Source: Nocardioides aromaticivorans
GTDB lineage: Bacteria > Actinomycetota > Actinomycetes > Propionibacteriales > Nocardioidaceae
Direction of reading: 5' to 3'
DNA length: 64,000 nucleotides
Assembly: GCF_013408525.1 (NCBI RefSeq)
Contig: NZ_JACBZM010000001.1
Coordinates: forward strand, 1,364,001 to 1,428,000
A program made the position numbers and the translations under genes. Within the stretch, counting starts at the first letter, position 1, and every line of letters starts with the position of its first letter. Positions 35,273 through 44,387 of the stretch are shown in pieces. A model generated the notes under the pieces. That model made no database searches, had not been told where the DNA came from, and saw only the letters and a program-made list of their open reading frames with translations.

Positions 35273-35704
35273 ATGCCGCCGCCCCTCGCCCGTCTCCGAC
35301 GCACCCTCGGCCGTTCGCTCGCCGTCGGGTACGACGGATCCCGCCCCCGGGGCGAGGGCGGCGGCACCCAGCACGCGCTGCCGCTGACGGTGCGCGGTCC
35401 CACCGCGGACGGCGCCGACGTACGGCTGCTCGTGGAGGCGATGGTCGCCGCGGGCCCGGCGGCGCCGGCCGACCCGGTGCGGGTGACGCGCGCGCTCCTG
35501 CTCGCCGCGGCACGGCGATGGCTGGCCGCCCACGACCTGCCGGACCTGCCCGAGGGCCTGCCCCACGCCCGGGACGCCCTGGAGCACGCCGTCGGCGAGG
35601 TGTTCGACGACCTGGACCTGCGCCTCCTGCGCCTCGACGTCGTGTCGGTCGAACACCTCCTGGCCTCCCCCTCCGGCGCCGATGGGACGGGGGTCCCGCG
35701 ATGA
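35273..35704 (+). CDS. Hypothetical protein, first gene of transport operon
   Basis: 143 residues, unknown. No membrane segment; N-terminal Arg-rich stretch, a Gly-rich loop, then helical segments (VRVTRALLLAAARRWLAAHD, DLDLRLLRLDVVSVEHLLAS). It is divergent from the sensor kinase and overlaps the next gene (ATGA), so it is expected to be co-translated with the TrkA-C protein and the permease. A regulatory or accessory role in that operon is an inference from order. Confidence 0.6.
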   Translation: MPPPLARLRRTLGRSLAVGYDGSRPRGEGGGTQHALPLTVRGPTADGADVRLLVEAMVAAGPAAPADPVRVTRALLLAAARRWLAAHDLPDLPEGLPHARDALEHAVGEVFDDLDLRLLRLDVVSVEHLLASPSGADGTGVPR

Positions 35705-36150
35705 CGGCAGCCGCCGAGCTGGCGGTCTCCGTCGGGATGCTCTGCGCCGCCGTGGGCTTCGCGGTGGGGCTCGCGATCGGCCGCGGCCGCCAGCCGCGGT
35801 GGGCGGAGAAGGGCAGCTTCGTGCACAAGGTCTCGATCGGGTTCGCCACCCTCGACCGGATGGACGCCGTCCTGCTGCGCTTCGAGGTCGAGGAGGAGTC
35901 GCGGCTCGCCGGCGTCGAGGTCGGCGAGCTCAGGCTCCCGGTGGGATCGGCCGTCGCGCTGGTCACGCGCGGCGACGCCGTACTCGTGCCCGGCGACCGG
36001 ACGGTCCTGCGCCGCGGCGACCAGGTCCTCGCCGTCGCCGCCCTGGGCCAGGTGGCCGAGGTCGAGGAACGCCTGCGCGCGGTCAGTCGCCACGGCCGGC
36101 TGGCCGGCTGGTACGAGACGCTCGAGCCGGTACGACGGGGCGCGGCGTGA
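35701..36150 (+). CDS. TrkA-C (RCK_C) domain protein with membrane anchor
   Basis: 149 residues. One N-terminal membrane helix (AVSVGMLCAAVGFAVGLAIG) is followed by a short linker and an RCK_C-like ligand-binding domain (MDAVLLRFEVEEESRLAGVE, then ELRLPVGSAVALVTRGDAVL and TVLRRGDQVLAVA). TrkA-C domains regulate cation or anion transporters by binding nucleotides or ions. It overlaps the permease gene (GTGA) and probably gates it at the membrane. Alternative: a stand-alone sensor. Confidence 0.8.
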   Translation: MTAAAELAVSVGMLCAAVGFAVGLAIGRGRQPRWAEKGSFVHKVSIGFATLDRMDAVLLRFEVEEESRLAGVEVGELRLPVGSAVALVTRGDAVLVPGDRTVLRRGDQVLAVAALGQVAEVEERLRAVSRHGRLAGWYETLEPVRRGAA

Positions 36151-37442
36151 TCCTCACGTCGGCCGCCCTCTCGATCTTCATCGTCGCCTACGCCCTCATC
36201 GCCACCGAGCGGGTCCACCGCGTCGCGGCCGCGCTCGGCGGGGTGGCCGCGATGGCGGCGATCGGCCTGGTCGACGCCAACTCGGCCTTCTTCCACCACG
36301 AGACCGGGATCGACTGGAACGTCATCTTCCTGCTCTTCGGGATGATGGTCATCGTCGGCGTCCTCAAGCAGACGGGCCTCTTCGAGTTCCTCGCGCTGTG
36401 GGCTGCGCGCAAGTCCGGCGGCCGGCCCTACCGACTGCTCGTGCTTCTGGTGCTGATCAGCGCCACGGTCGCCCCGATCCTCGACAACGTCACCTGCGTC
36501 CTGCTGGTCGCACCGGTGACGATCGCGGTCTGCCGTCAGCTCGGGCTGCCGTCGGCGCCGTACCTCATCTCGTTGATCCTCGCCTCCAACATCGGCGGCA
36601 CGGCCACGCTGATCGGCGACCCGCCCAACATCATCATCGGCAGCCGGGCCGGCCTGACCTTCGACGACTTCCTCGTCCACTCGCTGCCGCTGACGGTGGT
36701 CCTGCTGGTCCTGTTCGTGGTGATGGCCCGGTGGCTGTTCCGGAAGTCGTTCGGGGAGCCGGTCGACGTCGCTCACGTCCTCGCCGACCTGGAGCCGCGG
36801 GACGCGATCACCAACATGCGGATGCTGGTGCGGTGCCTGGCCGTGCTGGCGCTGGTGATGGTGGCCTTCAGCCTGCACACGGTGCTCCACCTCGACCCCT
36901 CGATGGTCGCGATGATGGGTGCCGGTGCGACCGTGCTGGTGTCGCGGACCGAGCCCGAGGAGTTCCTCGAGGAGGTCGAGTGGGGGACGCTCGCCTTCTT
37001 CATGGCGCTCTTCGTGCTCGTCGGCTCGCTCGTCCAGGTGGGGGTGATCGGGCGGATCGGCGAGCTCGCCGCCGACGCGATGGGCGATCGCGAGCTGCTC
37101 GCCGCCACCGCCCTGCTCTTCGGCTCCGGCGTGGTGGGCGCGTTCGTCGACAACATCCCCTACACGACGGCGACCGTCCCGATCGTCGAGGACATGGTCG
37201 CGGCGACCGGGTCCTCGGGCGCGGACAGTCCGCTGTGGTGGGCGTTCGTCTTCGGCGCCGACCTCGGCGGCAACGCCACGGCCGTCGCCGCCGGTGCCAA
37301 TGTCGTCGTCCTCGGCATCGCGGCGAAGTCCGGGGAGCCGATCAGCTTCTGGCAGTTCACGAGGTACGGCGTCGTGACCACCGTGATGACCCTCGTCGTG
37401 GCGTGGCTCTACGTCTACCTGCGCTACTTCGTGCTGGCCTGA
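36147..37442 (+). CDS. ArsB/NhaD-superfamily ion transporter permease
   Basis: 431 residues, about 11 membrane helices. The ion-transporter superfamily signature appears as SNIGGTATLIGDPPNIIIGS, with the second-repeat counterpart ADLGGNATAVAAGANVVVLG. LDNVTCVLLVAPVTIAV and VDNIPYTTATVPIV match the paired half-helix sites. Candidates are Na+/H+ antiport, arsenite efflux or a related anion. The coupled TrkA-C gene favours a monovalent-ion or regulated anion transporter over arsenic efflux, and no ars genes are nearby. Confidence 0.88.
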   Translation: MILTSAALSIFIVAYALIATERVHRVAAALGGVAAMAAIGLVDANSAFFHHETGIDWNVIFLLFGMMVIVGVLKQTGLFEFLALWAARKSGGRPYRLLVLLVLISATVAPILDNVTCVLLVAPVTIAVCRQLGLPSAPYLISLILASNIGGTATLIGDPPNIIIGSRAGLTFDDFLVHSLPLTVVLLVLFVVMARWLFRKSFGEPVDVAHVLADLEPRDAITNMRMLVRCLAVLALVMVAFSLHTVLHLDPSMVAMMGAGATVLVSRTEPEEFLEEVEWGTLAFFMALFVLVGSLVQVGVIGRIGELAADAMGDRELLAATALLFGSGVVGAFVDNIPYTTATVPIVEDMVAATGSSGADSPLWWAFVFGADLGGNATAVAAGANVVVLGIAAKSGEPISFWQFTRYGVVTTVMTLVVAWLYVYLRYFVLA

Positions 37443-37458
37443 CGCCGCTGTCCGCGGT

Positions 37459-38640
37459 TCAGGCCAGCCCGAGGATCCGTACGCACTCCAGCGCGACGTA
37501 GAGCTCGGCGGCGTCGACGGGACGGGCCAGGTCGCGGCCGGTGACCTCCTCGAGGCGGCGCACCCGGTAGCGGACGGTGTTGCGGTGCACGTGGAGCTCG
37601 CGGGCCGCCGTCGAGGTGGAGCCGCCGGCAGCGAGCCAGGCGCGGGCCGTGTCGATGACGACGGCGCGGTCGTCGGGCGGCAGGGCCAGCACCGGGGCGA
37701 GGACGGCGTCGACCAGCGCGCGGGCCTGGTCGGGGCTGCTGGCGAGGAGGACGGCGAGCGGGTCGCTGCCGAACCGGCCGACGTCGACCGTGCCCGGTGA
37801 GACCGCCGCGCAGGCCACCCTCGCCTGGCGCCGCGCCTCCTGGACCTCGTCGAGGCGGGAGACGACGTCGCTGACGCCGACCCGTGCGCGGGCCAGGCCG
37901 CGCAGCAACTCGACGAGGTGCTCGACGCCGAAGCCGAGGCGGAGCGCGACGACGCCCTCCTGGTGGTCGTGGTCGAGGCGCCACGCCGAGCGGACATTGG
38001 TACGACGGAGGACGCGTTCGACGTCGGCCAGGCCCTCCGCGCCGGGCGCCGGCGACTCGGCGGACACGACGACGTACTCACTCGCGCGGCCGAGGTCGAG
38101 CATGCCGGCGGTCTCGCCGACATAGGCGGTCGCGTCGGCGTCGCCGTCGAGGAGCGAGCCGACGAGCACGGCGCGCATCTGCCCGTCGCGGCGGGCGCGG
38201 TCGGCCATGGAGCGGCGGTAGGCGTCGGTGACGTCGGCGGCGAGCTGGTCGCTGACCGCCCAGATGTCGGCGGCGGCGAGGAGCAGGAGGTCGCGGTCCT
38301 CCGGGTCGGCCCGCTCGACGAGCACCTCCCAGATGAACCGGGACCCGACCCGGAAGGCCTGGAGGACCACCGCGTAGGGCACGCCCTGCTCGGCGCGGAC
38401 GGTGCCCGTCTCGGTGGGCGTCTCGGTGGCGGTGACGTCGCCGGCTAGGTTGCCGAGGATGTAGCGGGTGTTGACCACGCACGAGGCGACGAGCTCGTCG
38501 TGGGACACGGTGTCGCCGGCGTCGTACACGGGGATCTCGGCGCGGATCCGCTCGGCCATCGCCGCTCCGAGCTGGTCCGACTCGGGGAGCAGGCGGGCGC
38601 TGAGCTTGCGCACCTCGGCGTTCACGTCCGGACCATCCAC
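37459..38640 (-). CDS. PucR/CdaR-family transcriptional regulator
   Basis: 393 residues from a GTG (an upstream GTG at 38676 is possible). The N-terminal helical sensor-like region ([53 protein letters not shown]) leads to a GGDEF-like middle part, then the PucR helix-turn-helix ([20 protein letters not shown]) at the C-terminus. It is divergent from phaC with 134 nt between, so it may control PHA metabolism; it converges with the permease gene. A second PucR gene lies at 46675. Confidence 0.82.
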   Translation of the reverse strand: MDGPDVNAEVRKLSARLLPESDQLGAAMAERIRAEIPVYDAGDTVSHDELVASCVVNTRYILGNLAGDVTATETPTETGTVRAEQGVPYAVVLQAFRVGSRFIWEVLVERADPEDRDLLLLAAADIWAVSDQLAADVTDAYRRSMADRARRDGQMRAVLVGSLLDGDADATAYVGETAGMLDLGRASEYVVVSAESPAPGAEGLADVERVLRRTNVRSAWRLDHDHQEGVVALRLGFGVEHLVELLRGLARARVGVSDVVSRLDEVQEARRQARVACAAVSPGTVDVGRFGSDPLAVLLASSPDQARALVDAVLAPVLALPPDDRAVVIDTARAWLAAGGSTSTAARELHVHRNTVRYRVRRLEEVTGRDLARPVDAAELYVALECVRILGLA

Positions 38641-38774
38641 GGTTCCGAGCGTAGGGCCCGCGTTGTGCAGGTGCACACATGATCACCGGGAAAGTCGGTG
38701 CGCACAGCCGAAGCGGTCGACCCCTCGGCGACGGGACGCTTGTGCAGTCAACCCGGAGACCCCGAGGAGCACCG

Positions 38775-40463
38775 ATGAGCACGAACCCCGCCACCCTGGC
38801 CGACACCGCCGCCCCGCTCGACGTACTGCTCGTCGACGCCGCGCTCGGTCCGGTCCGCCGCTTCCTGCCCGACATGTCGACGGCGCGGTGGGCGGTCTCG
38901 ATGGCGCGCCGGCCGCGGCTGACCGCGCGGCGCCTGGGCGGACTCGCCGCCGAGGCCGGCAAGGTGGTGCTCGGGACGTCCGAGGTCACGCCGAAGCGTG
39001 GCGACCGCCGCTTCACCGACGCCGGCTGGACCGAGAACCCGTTGCTGCGCCGCCTCGTGCAGCTCTACCTCGCGGGCGGCCGCACGGTCGACCAGCTGGT
39101 CGACGAGGCCGACCTCGACCCGCGGGACCGCAAGCGGGTGCGCTTCCTGGTGGAGAATGTCGTCGAGGCGATGTCGCCGAGCAACGTGCCGCTGGTCAAC
39201 CCGGCCTCGGCGAAGGCCGTCATCGACACCGCCGGCCTCAGCCTGGTCCGCGGCGGCACCCAGCTCGTGAAGGACCTCGCCTCGGCCCCGCGGATCCCCG
39301 ACATGGTCGACACCTCGGGCTTCACCCTCGGCGACAACATCGCGGCCACGCCCGGCTCGGTGGTGTTCCGCAACGACGTGCTCGAGCTGATCCAGTACGT
39401 CCCGCAGAGCGACGAGGTGCGCGAGGTGCCGGTGATGATCGTCCCGCCGACGATCAACAAGTTCTACGCGGTCGACCTCTCCCCCGGGCGCAGCCTCGTG
39501 GAGTTCAGCACCCGCAACGACCGGCAGATGTTCGTCATCTCGTGGCGCAACCCTGACGCCCGCCACAAGGACTGGGACTTCGACACCTACGTCGGCTCGA
39601 TCCTCGAGGCGCTCGACGCCGTCGAGGAGATCACCGGCAGCGCGCAGACGATGCTGGCCGGGATCTGCTCGGGAGGGATCCTCGCGAGCATCACGGCGGC
39701 GTACCTCGCGGGCATCGGCCGGCAGGACCGGCTCGCCGGCCTCGTGCTCGCCGTCACGGTCATCGACAACCACGACTCGGGCACCGTCTCGGCGCTCACC
39801 GACCCACGGATGGCCGCGCTCGCGAAGGCGCGCTCCGCCCAGAAGGGCTTCCTCGACGGCCGCTCGCTCGCCGAGGTGTTCGCGTGGCTGCGGCCCAGCG
39901 ACCTGATCTGGAACTACTGGGTCAACAACTACCTGCTCGGCAAGAAGCCGCCTGCCTTCGACATCCTGTTCTGGAACGCCGACACCACGCGGATGTCAGC
40001 CGGCCTGCACGCCGACTTCGTCGACATGGCGGTCGAGAACCAGCTGATCCGAGCGGGCGCGCTGAGCGTCCTCGGCGTCCCGATCGACCTCGGCAAGGTC
40101 ACCGTCGACAGCTACATCGTCGCCGGCATCGCCGACCACATCACGCCCTGGGAGAACTGCTACCGGACCACCCAGCTGCTCGGGGGCGCGACCCGGTTCA
40201 TCCTGTCGACCAGCGGCCACATCGCCGCCCTGGTCAACCCGCCGGACAACCCGAAGGCGTCCTTCCACACCAACGACGACCACGGCGCCGACGCCACGAC
40301 CTGGCTCAAGGGCGCGGAGACCCACCAGGGCTCGTGGTGGAACGATGTCGCGCAGTGGCTCGACGAGCGCACCGGCGAGCTCAAGCCCGCTCCCAAGGAG
40401 ATGGGCTCGACCCGCCTCAGGCCGCTCGCGGACGCCCCCGGCACCTACGTCTTCGACAAGTGA
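38775..40463 (+). CDS. phaC: Poly(3-hydroxyalkanoate) synthase
   Basis: 562 residues. Polymerises hydroxyacyl-CoA to PHA on cytoplasmic granules. The lipase-like box with nucleophilic Cys is AGICSGGIL (GxCxG) near residue 297; catalytic Asp and His are in IADHITPW and STSGHIAAL. An N-terminal helical region and the typical core (PVMIVPPTINKFYAVDLSPG, SWRNPDARHKDWDFDTYV) match class I/II synthases in length. The overlapping downstream depolymerase gene (GTGA) makes one PHA turnover unit. No phasin or phaA/phaB is seen nearby. Confidence 0.92.
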   Translation: MSTNPATLADTAAPLDVLLVDAALGPVRRFLPDMSTARWAVSMARRPRLTARRLGGLAAEAGKVVLGTSEVTPKRGDRRFTDAGWTENPLLRRLVQLYLAGGRTVDQLVDEADLDPRDRKRVRFLVENVVEAMSPSNVPLVNPASAKAVIDTAGLSLVRGGTQLVKDLASAPRIPDMVDTSGFTLGDNIAATPGSVVFRNDVLELIQYVPQSDEVREVPVMIVPPTINKFYAVDLSPGRSLVEFSTRNDRQMFVISWRNPDARHKDWDFDTYVGSILEALDAVEEITGSAQTMLAGICSGGILASITAAYLAGIGRQDRLAGLVLAVTVIDNHDSGTVSALTDPRMAALAKARSAQKGFLDGRSLAEVFAWLRPSDLIWNYWVNNYLLGKKPPAFDILFWNADTTRMSAGLHADFVDMAVENQLIRAGALSVLGVPIDLGKVTVDSYIVAGIADHITPWENCYRTTQLLGGATRFILSTSGHIAALVNPPDNPKASFHTNDDHGADATTWLKGAETHQGSWWNDVAQWLDERTGELKPAPKEMGSTRLRPLADAPGTYVFDK

Positions 40464-41290
40464 GGTCTCCCGCGTTGGACCGCCCCCTCGAGCTGCGCCA
40501 GCTCACCGTGCTCGGGCACGAGATCCGCGCCGCGGTGCGTCCCGGCACCGAGCCCGGTCCCCCGCTGCTGCTCTGCAACGGGATCGGTGCCAGCCTCGAC
40601 CTGCTGCAGCCCTTCGTCGACGCGCTCGACCCCCGGATCGGTGTCGTGCGCTTCGACGTGCCCGGCGTGGGCGGGTCGCCCGACCCCAAGGTGCCCTACA
40701 ACTTCGCGCTGCTCGGCGTGGGCGTCGCGAAGATGATGAGCCAGCTCGGCTTCGACCGGTACGACGTCCTCGGGATCTCGTGGGGCGGCGGGCTCGCCCA
40801 GCAGCTGGCCTTCCAGCAGCCCCGCCGCGTCCGGCGCCTCGTGCTCGTCAGCACTGCCACCGGGTCGCTGATGGTGCCCGCGCCGCCGAGCGTGCTGCGC
40901 AAGATGGTCACCCCGCAGCGTTACCGCGACGCCGACTACGCCGTGCAGGTCGCCGCCGAGCTCTACGGCGGGCAGATGCGCGACCGACCCGACGACGTAC
41001 GACGCCTCATGCACGCGCACTCGCGCGTCGGCTCGCGGCGCGGCTACCTGCTCCAGCTGCTCGCGGGGGCGGGCTGGTCGAGCCTGCCCGGGCTGCCCTT
41101 CATCCGGCAGCCCACGCTGGTGCTCGCCGGCGACGACGACCCGATCATCCCGCTCGTCAACGCCCGGATCATGACCCGGCTGCTGCCGCACGCGACCCTG
41201 CACGTCTACCCGGACGGCCACCTCGGGCTGGTCACCAGCGCGGACACCCTGGCGCCGCTGATCGCGGGGTTCTTGCGGCCGGAGGGCTGA
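40460..41290 (+). CDS. phaZ: Poly(3-hydroxyalkanoate) depolymerase, alpha/beta hydrolase
   Basis: 276 residues, alpha/beta hydrolase. Oxyanion region LLLCNGIGASLDLLQPFVDA; nucleophile in YDVLGISWGGGLAQQLAF (GxSxG near residue 108); acid in VLAGDDDPIIPLVNARI; His in YPDGHLGLVT. The arrangement fits intracellular PHA depolymerases, which mobilise polymer to hydroxy acids. No signal peptide, consistent with cytoplasmic granule attack. The GTG start overlaps the phaC stop; a TTG at 40475 is the alternative. The general alpha/beta hydrolase label would be the fallback. Confidence 0.85.
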   Translation: MRSPALDRPLELRQLTVLGHEIRAAVRPGTEPGPPLLLCNGIGASLDLLQPFVDALDPRIGVVRFDVPGVGGSPDPKVPYNFALLGVGVAKMMSQLGFDRYDVLGISWGGGLAQQLAFQQPRRVRRLVLVSTATGSLMVPAPPSVLRKMVTPQRYRDADYAVQVAAELYGGQMRDRPDDVRRLMHAHSRVGSRRGYLLQLLAGAGWSSLPGLPFIRQPTLVLAGDDDPIIPLVNARIMTRLLPHATLHVYPDGHLGLVTSADTLAPLIAGFLRPEG

Positions 41291-41479
41291 TCAGAAGCCG
41301 GCCGGTACGACGTGCGCGTCCGGGCCGGGGAAGGCGAGCGATTCGTGGCCGTCGTCCCACCGCACGAGGTACGGCGGCCCGCCGTCGCTCCCGCGGACCT
41401 CGAGCACCTCGGCCTCGCGCCGGTGCTGCGCGTCGGAGTGGCTCTCCACGACGAGCCGGTCACCCACGTTGGCGTGCAT
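41291..41479 (-). CDS. DUF1918 protein
   Basis: 62 residues. MHANVGDRLVVES, followed by the family pattern REAEVLEVRGSDGGPPYLVR and WDDGHESLAFPGPDA. Small beta-barrel (SH3-like), common in actinobacteria, of unknown function. Convergent with phaZ with no gap. Confidence 0.88.
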   Translation of the reverse strand: MHANVGDRLVVESHSDAQHRREAEVLEVRGSDGGPPYLVRWDDGHESLAFPGPDAHVVPAGF

Positions 41480-41549
41480 GACTCCACCATGCGCCCGCTC
41501 CGGCCGCAGGCACAAGGGTGGGTGGCCGGCCGTGCCTACGCTGGAGTGC

Positions 41550-42092
41550 ATGGAGGAGGAGCCGGACCGCGACCAGCCCGCGGACCCGCGCGCGGAGAGG
41601 GCCGCCGCCCGCGCCCGGATCGAGCAGCAGCAGACCTGGGTCGACCTGCAGGTGCGGCAGGCGATGGAGCGCGGGGACTTCGACAACCTCGCCGGCGCGG
41701 GCAAGCCGATCCCCGACCTCGGCACCAGCCACGACCCCGACTGGTGGGTGAAGCGGCTCGTCGAGCGCGAGCGGATCACCGTCCTGCCCCCGGCCCTGCA
41801 GCTGCGCAAGGACGACGCGGAGCTCGACGCGCACCTCGACACCCTCGGCTCGGAGCGCGAGGCGCGGGCGTTCGTCGAGGACTTCAACGCCCGGGTCATC
41901 CGGGCCCGGTACACCCCCGTCGACGGCCCGCCCCTGATCACCATGCCCCGTGACGTGGAGGCGACGATCGAGGCCTGGCGCGAGCGCCAGACCGCCCGGC
42001 GCGCCGAGCGCGCCGCCCTCGCCGCCGTCACCGACGCTGCAGCTCCCAGGCGCCGCGGATGGCTGCGCGGAGCGCGGCGGCGTCGCCGCTGA
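41550..42092 (+). CDS. DUF1992 (DnaJ-homologue subfamily C member 28 conserved domain) protein
   Basis: 180 residues. The conserved core [20 protein letters not shown], then [20 protein letters not shown] and [20 protein letters not shown], matches DUF1992; there is no J domain. The C-terminus is helical and Arg-rich. Function unknown. Its end overlaps the convergent YjbR-like gene by 65 nt. Confidence 0.85.
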   Translation: MEEEPDRDQPADPRAERAAARARIEQQQTWVDLQVRQAMERGDFDNLAGAGKPIPDLGTSHDPDWWVKRLVERERITVLPPALQLRKDDAELDAHLDTLGSEREARAFVEDFNARVIRARYTPVDGPPLITMPRDVEATIEAWRERQTARRAERAALAAVTDAAAPRRRGWLRGARRRRR

Positions 42093-42327
42093 GCAGCGCC
42101 TGCACCTTCAGGTGGCGCTCGTAGCGGGGCGGGACGCCGAAGGTCTCCGGGTGCTCGGCGACCATCCGCTCCCGCTCCTCGAATCCCGCGCGGACCACCA
42201 GCTCGCCCGGGTCGACGAGACGAGCGACGAGCCGGTCGTCGACGTACCAGGCGGGGTGCTGAGGGGTGCCCTTGCGCTTGCAGCCGGGCAGCGAGCGGGC
42301 GAACGCGTCGACCTCCTCCGGCGTCAT
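42028..42327 (-). CDS. MmcQ/YjbR-like protein
   Basis: 99 residues. The pattern [60 protein letters not shown] fits the YjbR double-wing fold, which often has LPGxxxxxxxGxPxxxVxxxxF motifs. Function unknown. It overlaps the DUF1992 gene end-to-end and lies 85 nt from the divergent CoA-ester lyase. Confidence 0.65.
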   Translation of the reverse strand: MTPEEVDAFARSLPGCKRKGTPQHPAWYVDDRLVARLVDPGELVVRAGFEERERMVAEHPETFGVPPRYERHLKVQALLSGDAAALRAAIRGAWELQRR

Positions 42328-42385
42328 CGCGCCACGGTACGACGACCGGACCGTCTCGGCGAGACATCCGTCATACCCGGACGGG

Positions 42386-42420
42386 GTGACTCACGGGTAG
42401 GTTCAGCAAACGTGAGTCAC
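42386..42420 (+). promoter_or_regulatory. Promoter and candidate operator of CoA-ester lyase operon
   Basis: GTGACTCACGGGTAGGTT (42386-42403) resembles the sites at 50447 (GTTACTGGCGGGTAGCAT) and 59602. It contains a TAGGTT -10 hexamer (42398-42403) eight bases before the GTG start and no ribosome site, so the message is probably leaderless. In addition, GTGACTCACG (42386-42395) and CGTGAGTCAC (42411-42420) form a perfect 10-bp inverted repeat across the promoter. Confidence 0.5.
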
Positions 42421-43500
42421 AAGAGCGCCAAGGACTTCTTCCGACCGCTCGCCGTGGGTGCCCCGGCCCCGCTGCGCGAGATCCCCGCCCGGCCCAGCCG
42501 CGCCATCCACTTCTTCGACCCGTCGAACGAGAAGATGGCCGCGAAGATCCCCGACATGGTCGGCACCGTCGACGTGCTGCTCGGCAACCTCGAGGACGCC
42601 GTCAAGGCCGACAACAAGGTCGCCGCCCGCGAGGGCCTGGTGCGGATCGCCCAGGCGACCGACTTCGGTCCGACCCAGCTGTGGACGCGCATCAACGCGC
42701 TCGACAGCCCCTGGGTGCTCGACGACCTGACCACGCTGGTGCCGGCGATCGGCGACAAGCTCGACGTGATCATGGTCCCGAAGGTGCAGGGCGCCGAGGA
42801 CATCCACTACGTCGACCGGATCCTCGCCCAGCTCGAGGCCAAGGCCGGCATCACCCGCCCGATCCTCATCCACGCGATCCTTGAGACCGCCCGCGGCGTC
42901 GCCAACGTCGAGGAGATCTGCGGCGCCTCCCCGCGCATGCAGGGCCTCTCCCTCGGCCCGGCCGACCTCGCGGCCGACCGCAAGATGAAGACCACCCGCG
43001 TCGGCGGCGGCCACCCCGGCTACCTCGTGCGCGAGGACGCCCCGCGCGGCGAGGACGGCCTGCCGGACCTCGACGCGAAGCGTGCGATCTTCCAGCAGGA
43101 CCTGTGGCACTACACGATCGCCAAGATGGTCGACGCCTGCGCGACGCACGGGATCTACCCGTACTACGGGCCGTTCGGCGACATCAAGGACACCGTCGCG
43201 TGCGAGGACCAGTTCCGCAACGCGTTCCTGCTCGGCTGCGTCGGCACCTGGTCGCTGCACCCGGTCCAGATCAAGATCGCCAACCGCGTCTTCTCCCCGA
43301 GCGTCGAGGACATCGCGCACGCCCGCCGCGTCGTCGCCGCCATGGGCGACGGCACCGGCGCGGTCATGATCGACGGCAAGATGGAGGACGACGCCTCCCT
43401 CAAGCAGTGCCTGGTCCTCGTCGAGCTCGCCGAGAAGCTGGCCGAGATCGACCCCGACCTCAAGGCCACCTACGACGCCATCGAGACCCCGGAGGCCTGA
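42412..43500 (+). CDS. HpcH/HpaI-family CoA-ester lyase (malyl-CoA lyase-like)
   Basis: 362 residues from a GTG. TIM barrel: [20 protein letters not shown] (metal-site Glu/Asp), [12 protein letters not shown] with substrate Arg, [34 protein letters not shown] with the catalytic Glu, then [16 protein letters not shown]. It is longer than CitE proteins and closer in pattern to malyl/citramalyl-CoA lyases. Cleaves or forms a CoA thioester C-C bond (for example malyl-CoA to glyoxylate and acetyl-CoA). Three bases separate it from a second lyase gene. Confidence 0.85.
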   Translation: MSHKSAKDFFRPLAVGAPAPLREIPARPSRAIHFFDPSNEKMAAKIPDMVGTVDVLLGNLEDAVKADNKVAAREGLVRIAQATDFGPTQLWTRINALDSPWVLDDLTTLVPAIGDKLDVIMVPKVQGAEDIHYVDRILAQLEAKAGITRPILIHAILETARGVANVEEICGASPRMQGLSLGPADLAADRKMKTTRVGGGHPGYLVREDAPRGEDGLPDLDAKRAIFQQDLWHYTIAKMVDACATHGIYPYYGPFGDIKDTVACEDQFRNAFLLGCVGTWSLHPVQIKIANRVFSPSVEDIAHARRVVAAMGDGTGAVMIDGKMEDDASLKQCLVLVELAEKLAEIDPDLKATYDAIETPEA

Positions 43501-43503
43501 CCC

Positions 43504-44370
43504 ATGACCGAGTTCAAGCCGCTGCGCTCCGTCCTCTACATGCCCAGCTCCAACGAGCGGGCGCTGGAGAAGGCGAAGACGCTGCCCGCCGACGCCATCA
43601 TCTTCGACCTCGAGGACGCCGTCGCCCCCGACGCGAAGCCCGGCGCCCGCGAGGCCGCCGCCGCGGCCGTCGCCTCCGGCGAGTACGGCCGCCGCCACCT
43701 GATCATCCGGGTCAACGGCATCGGCACCGAGTGGCACGACGAGGACATCCGGGTGGCCGCCAAGGCGGGCCCGGACGTCGTACTCGTGCCCAAGGTGAAC
43801 TCCGCCGAGGAGGTCCTCCAGCTCGTCGACGCGCTCGCCGCCGCCGGCGCGCCGGAGAAGACCAAGCTCTGGGCGATGGTCGAGACCCCGATCGGCATGC
43901 TCAACGCGCTGTCGATCGCGACCGCCTCCGAGCGCCTCACCGGCTTCGTGATGGGCACCAACGACCTGGTCAAGGAGCTGTACGCCGAGCACGTGCCCGG
44001 CCGGCAGCCCGTGATCACCGGCCTGGGCCTCGCCCTGCTCGCGGCCCGCGCCGCCGGCATCGTGATCATCGACGGCGTCTACAACGACGTGAAGAACATC
44101 GACGGCTTCCTCGCCGAGGTCGAGCAGGGCCGCCAGATGGGCTTCGACGGCAAGACCCTCATCCACCCCGGCCAGGTCGAGGGCGCCAACACCGGGTTCG
44201 CCCCGAGCGAGCAGGCCGTCGAGGACGCCCGCGGCCTGATCCAGGCCTGGGAGGACGGCAAGGGCTCCGGCGTCGTCACCTACAACGGCAAGATGGTCGA
44301 GAGCCTGCACGTGGAGTCCGCCGAGCGCACGCTCGCGATCCACGAGGCGATCGCAGCCCTCCAGGGCTGA
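43504..44370 (+). CDS. HpcH/HpaI-family CoA-ester lyase (CitE-like)
   Basis: 288 residues. CitE-type: LRSVLYMPSSNERALEKAKT, IIFDLEDAVAPDAKPGAREA, LIIRVNGIGTEWHDEDI, VVLVPKVNSAEEVLQLVD, AMVETPIGMLNALSIATA with the catalytic Glu, and the C-terminal HPGQVEGANTGFAPSEQAVE. Members cleave citramalyl-CoA, malyl-CoA or related esters. It follows the first lyase by three bases, so the two probably act on related substrates or form a complex. A palindromic element follows. Confidence 0.88.
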   Translation: MTEFKPLRSVLYMPSSNERALEKAKTLPADAIIFDLEDAVAPDAKPGAREAAAAAVASGEYGRRHLIIRVNGIGTEWHDEDIRVAAKAGPDVVLVPKVNSAEEVLQLVDALAAAGAPEKTKLWAMVETPIGMLNALSIATASERLTGFVMGTNDLVKELYAEHVPGRQPVITGLGLALLAARAAGIVIIDGVYNDVKNIDGFLAEVEQGRQMGFDGKTLIHPGQVEGANTGFAPSEQAVEDARGLIQAWEDGKGSGVVTYNGKMVESLHVESAERTLAIHEAIAALQG

Positions 44371-44387
44371 TCCACGCACGTCCCGGA

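Noticed and set aside
36147..37442. Arsenite efflux pump as a firm call
   Set aside because: The superfamily signature is shared with Na+/H+ antiporters and anion transporters, and no arsR/arsC genes are nearby; the TrkA-C partner points elsewhere.
35187..38123. Long minus-strand frame upstream of the sensor kinase GTG start
   Set aside because: Only the last 321 codons (34221-35186) match a real protein. The rest is antisense to the TrkA-C and permease genes and overlaps the PucR gene in another frame.
41291..42367. Longer frame reading through DUF1918 from 42367
   Set aside because: Upstream portion is antisense to the DUF1992 gene and Arg/Ser-rich; the DUF1918 domain begins at the ATG at 41479.
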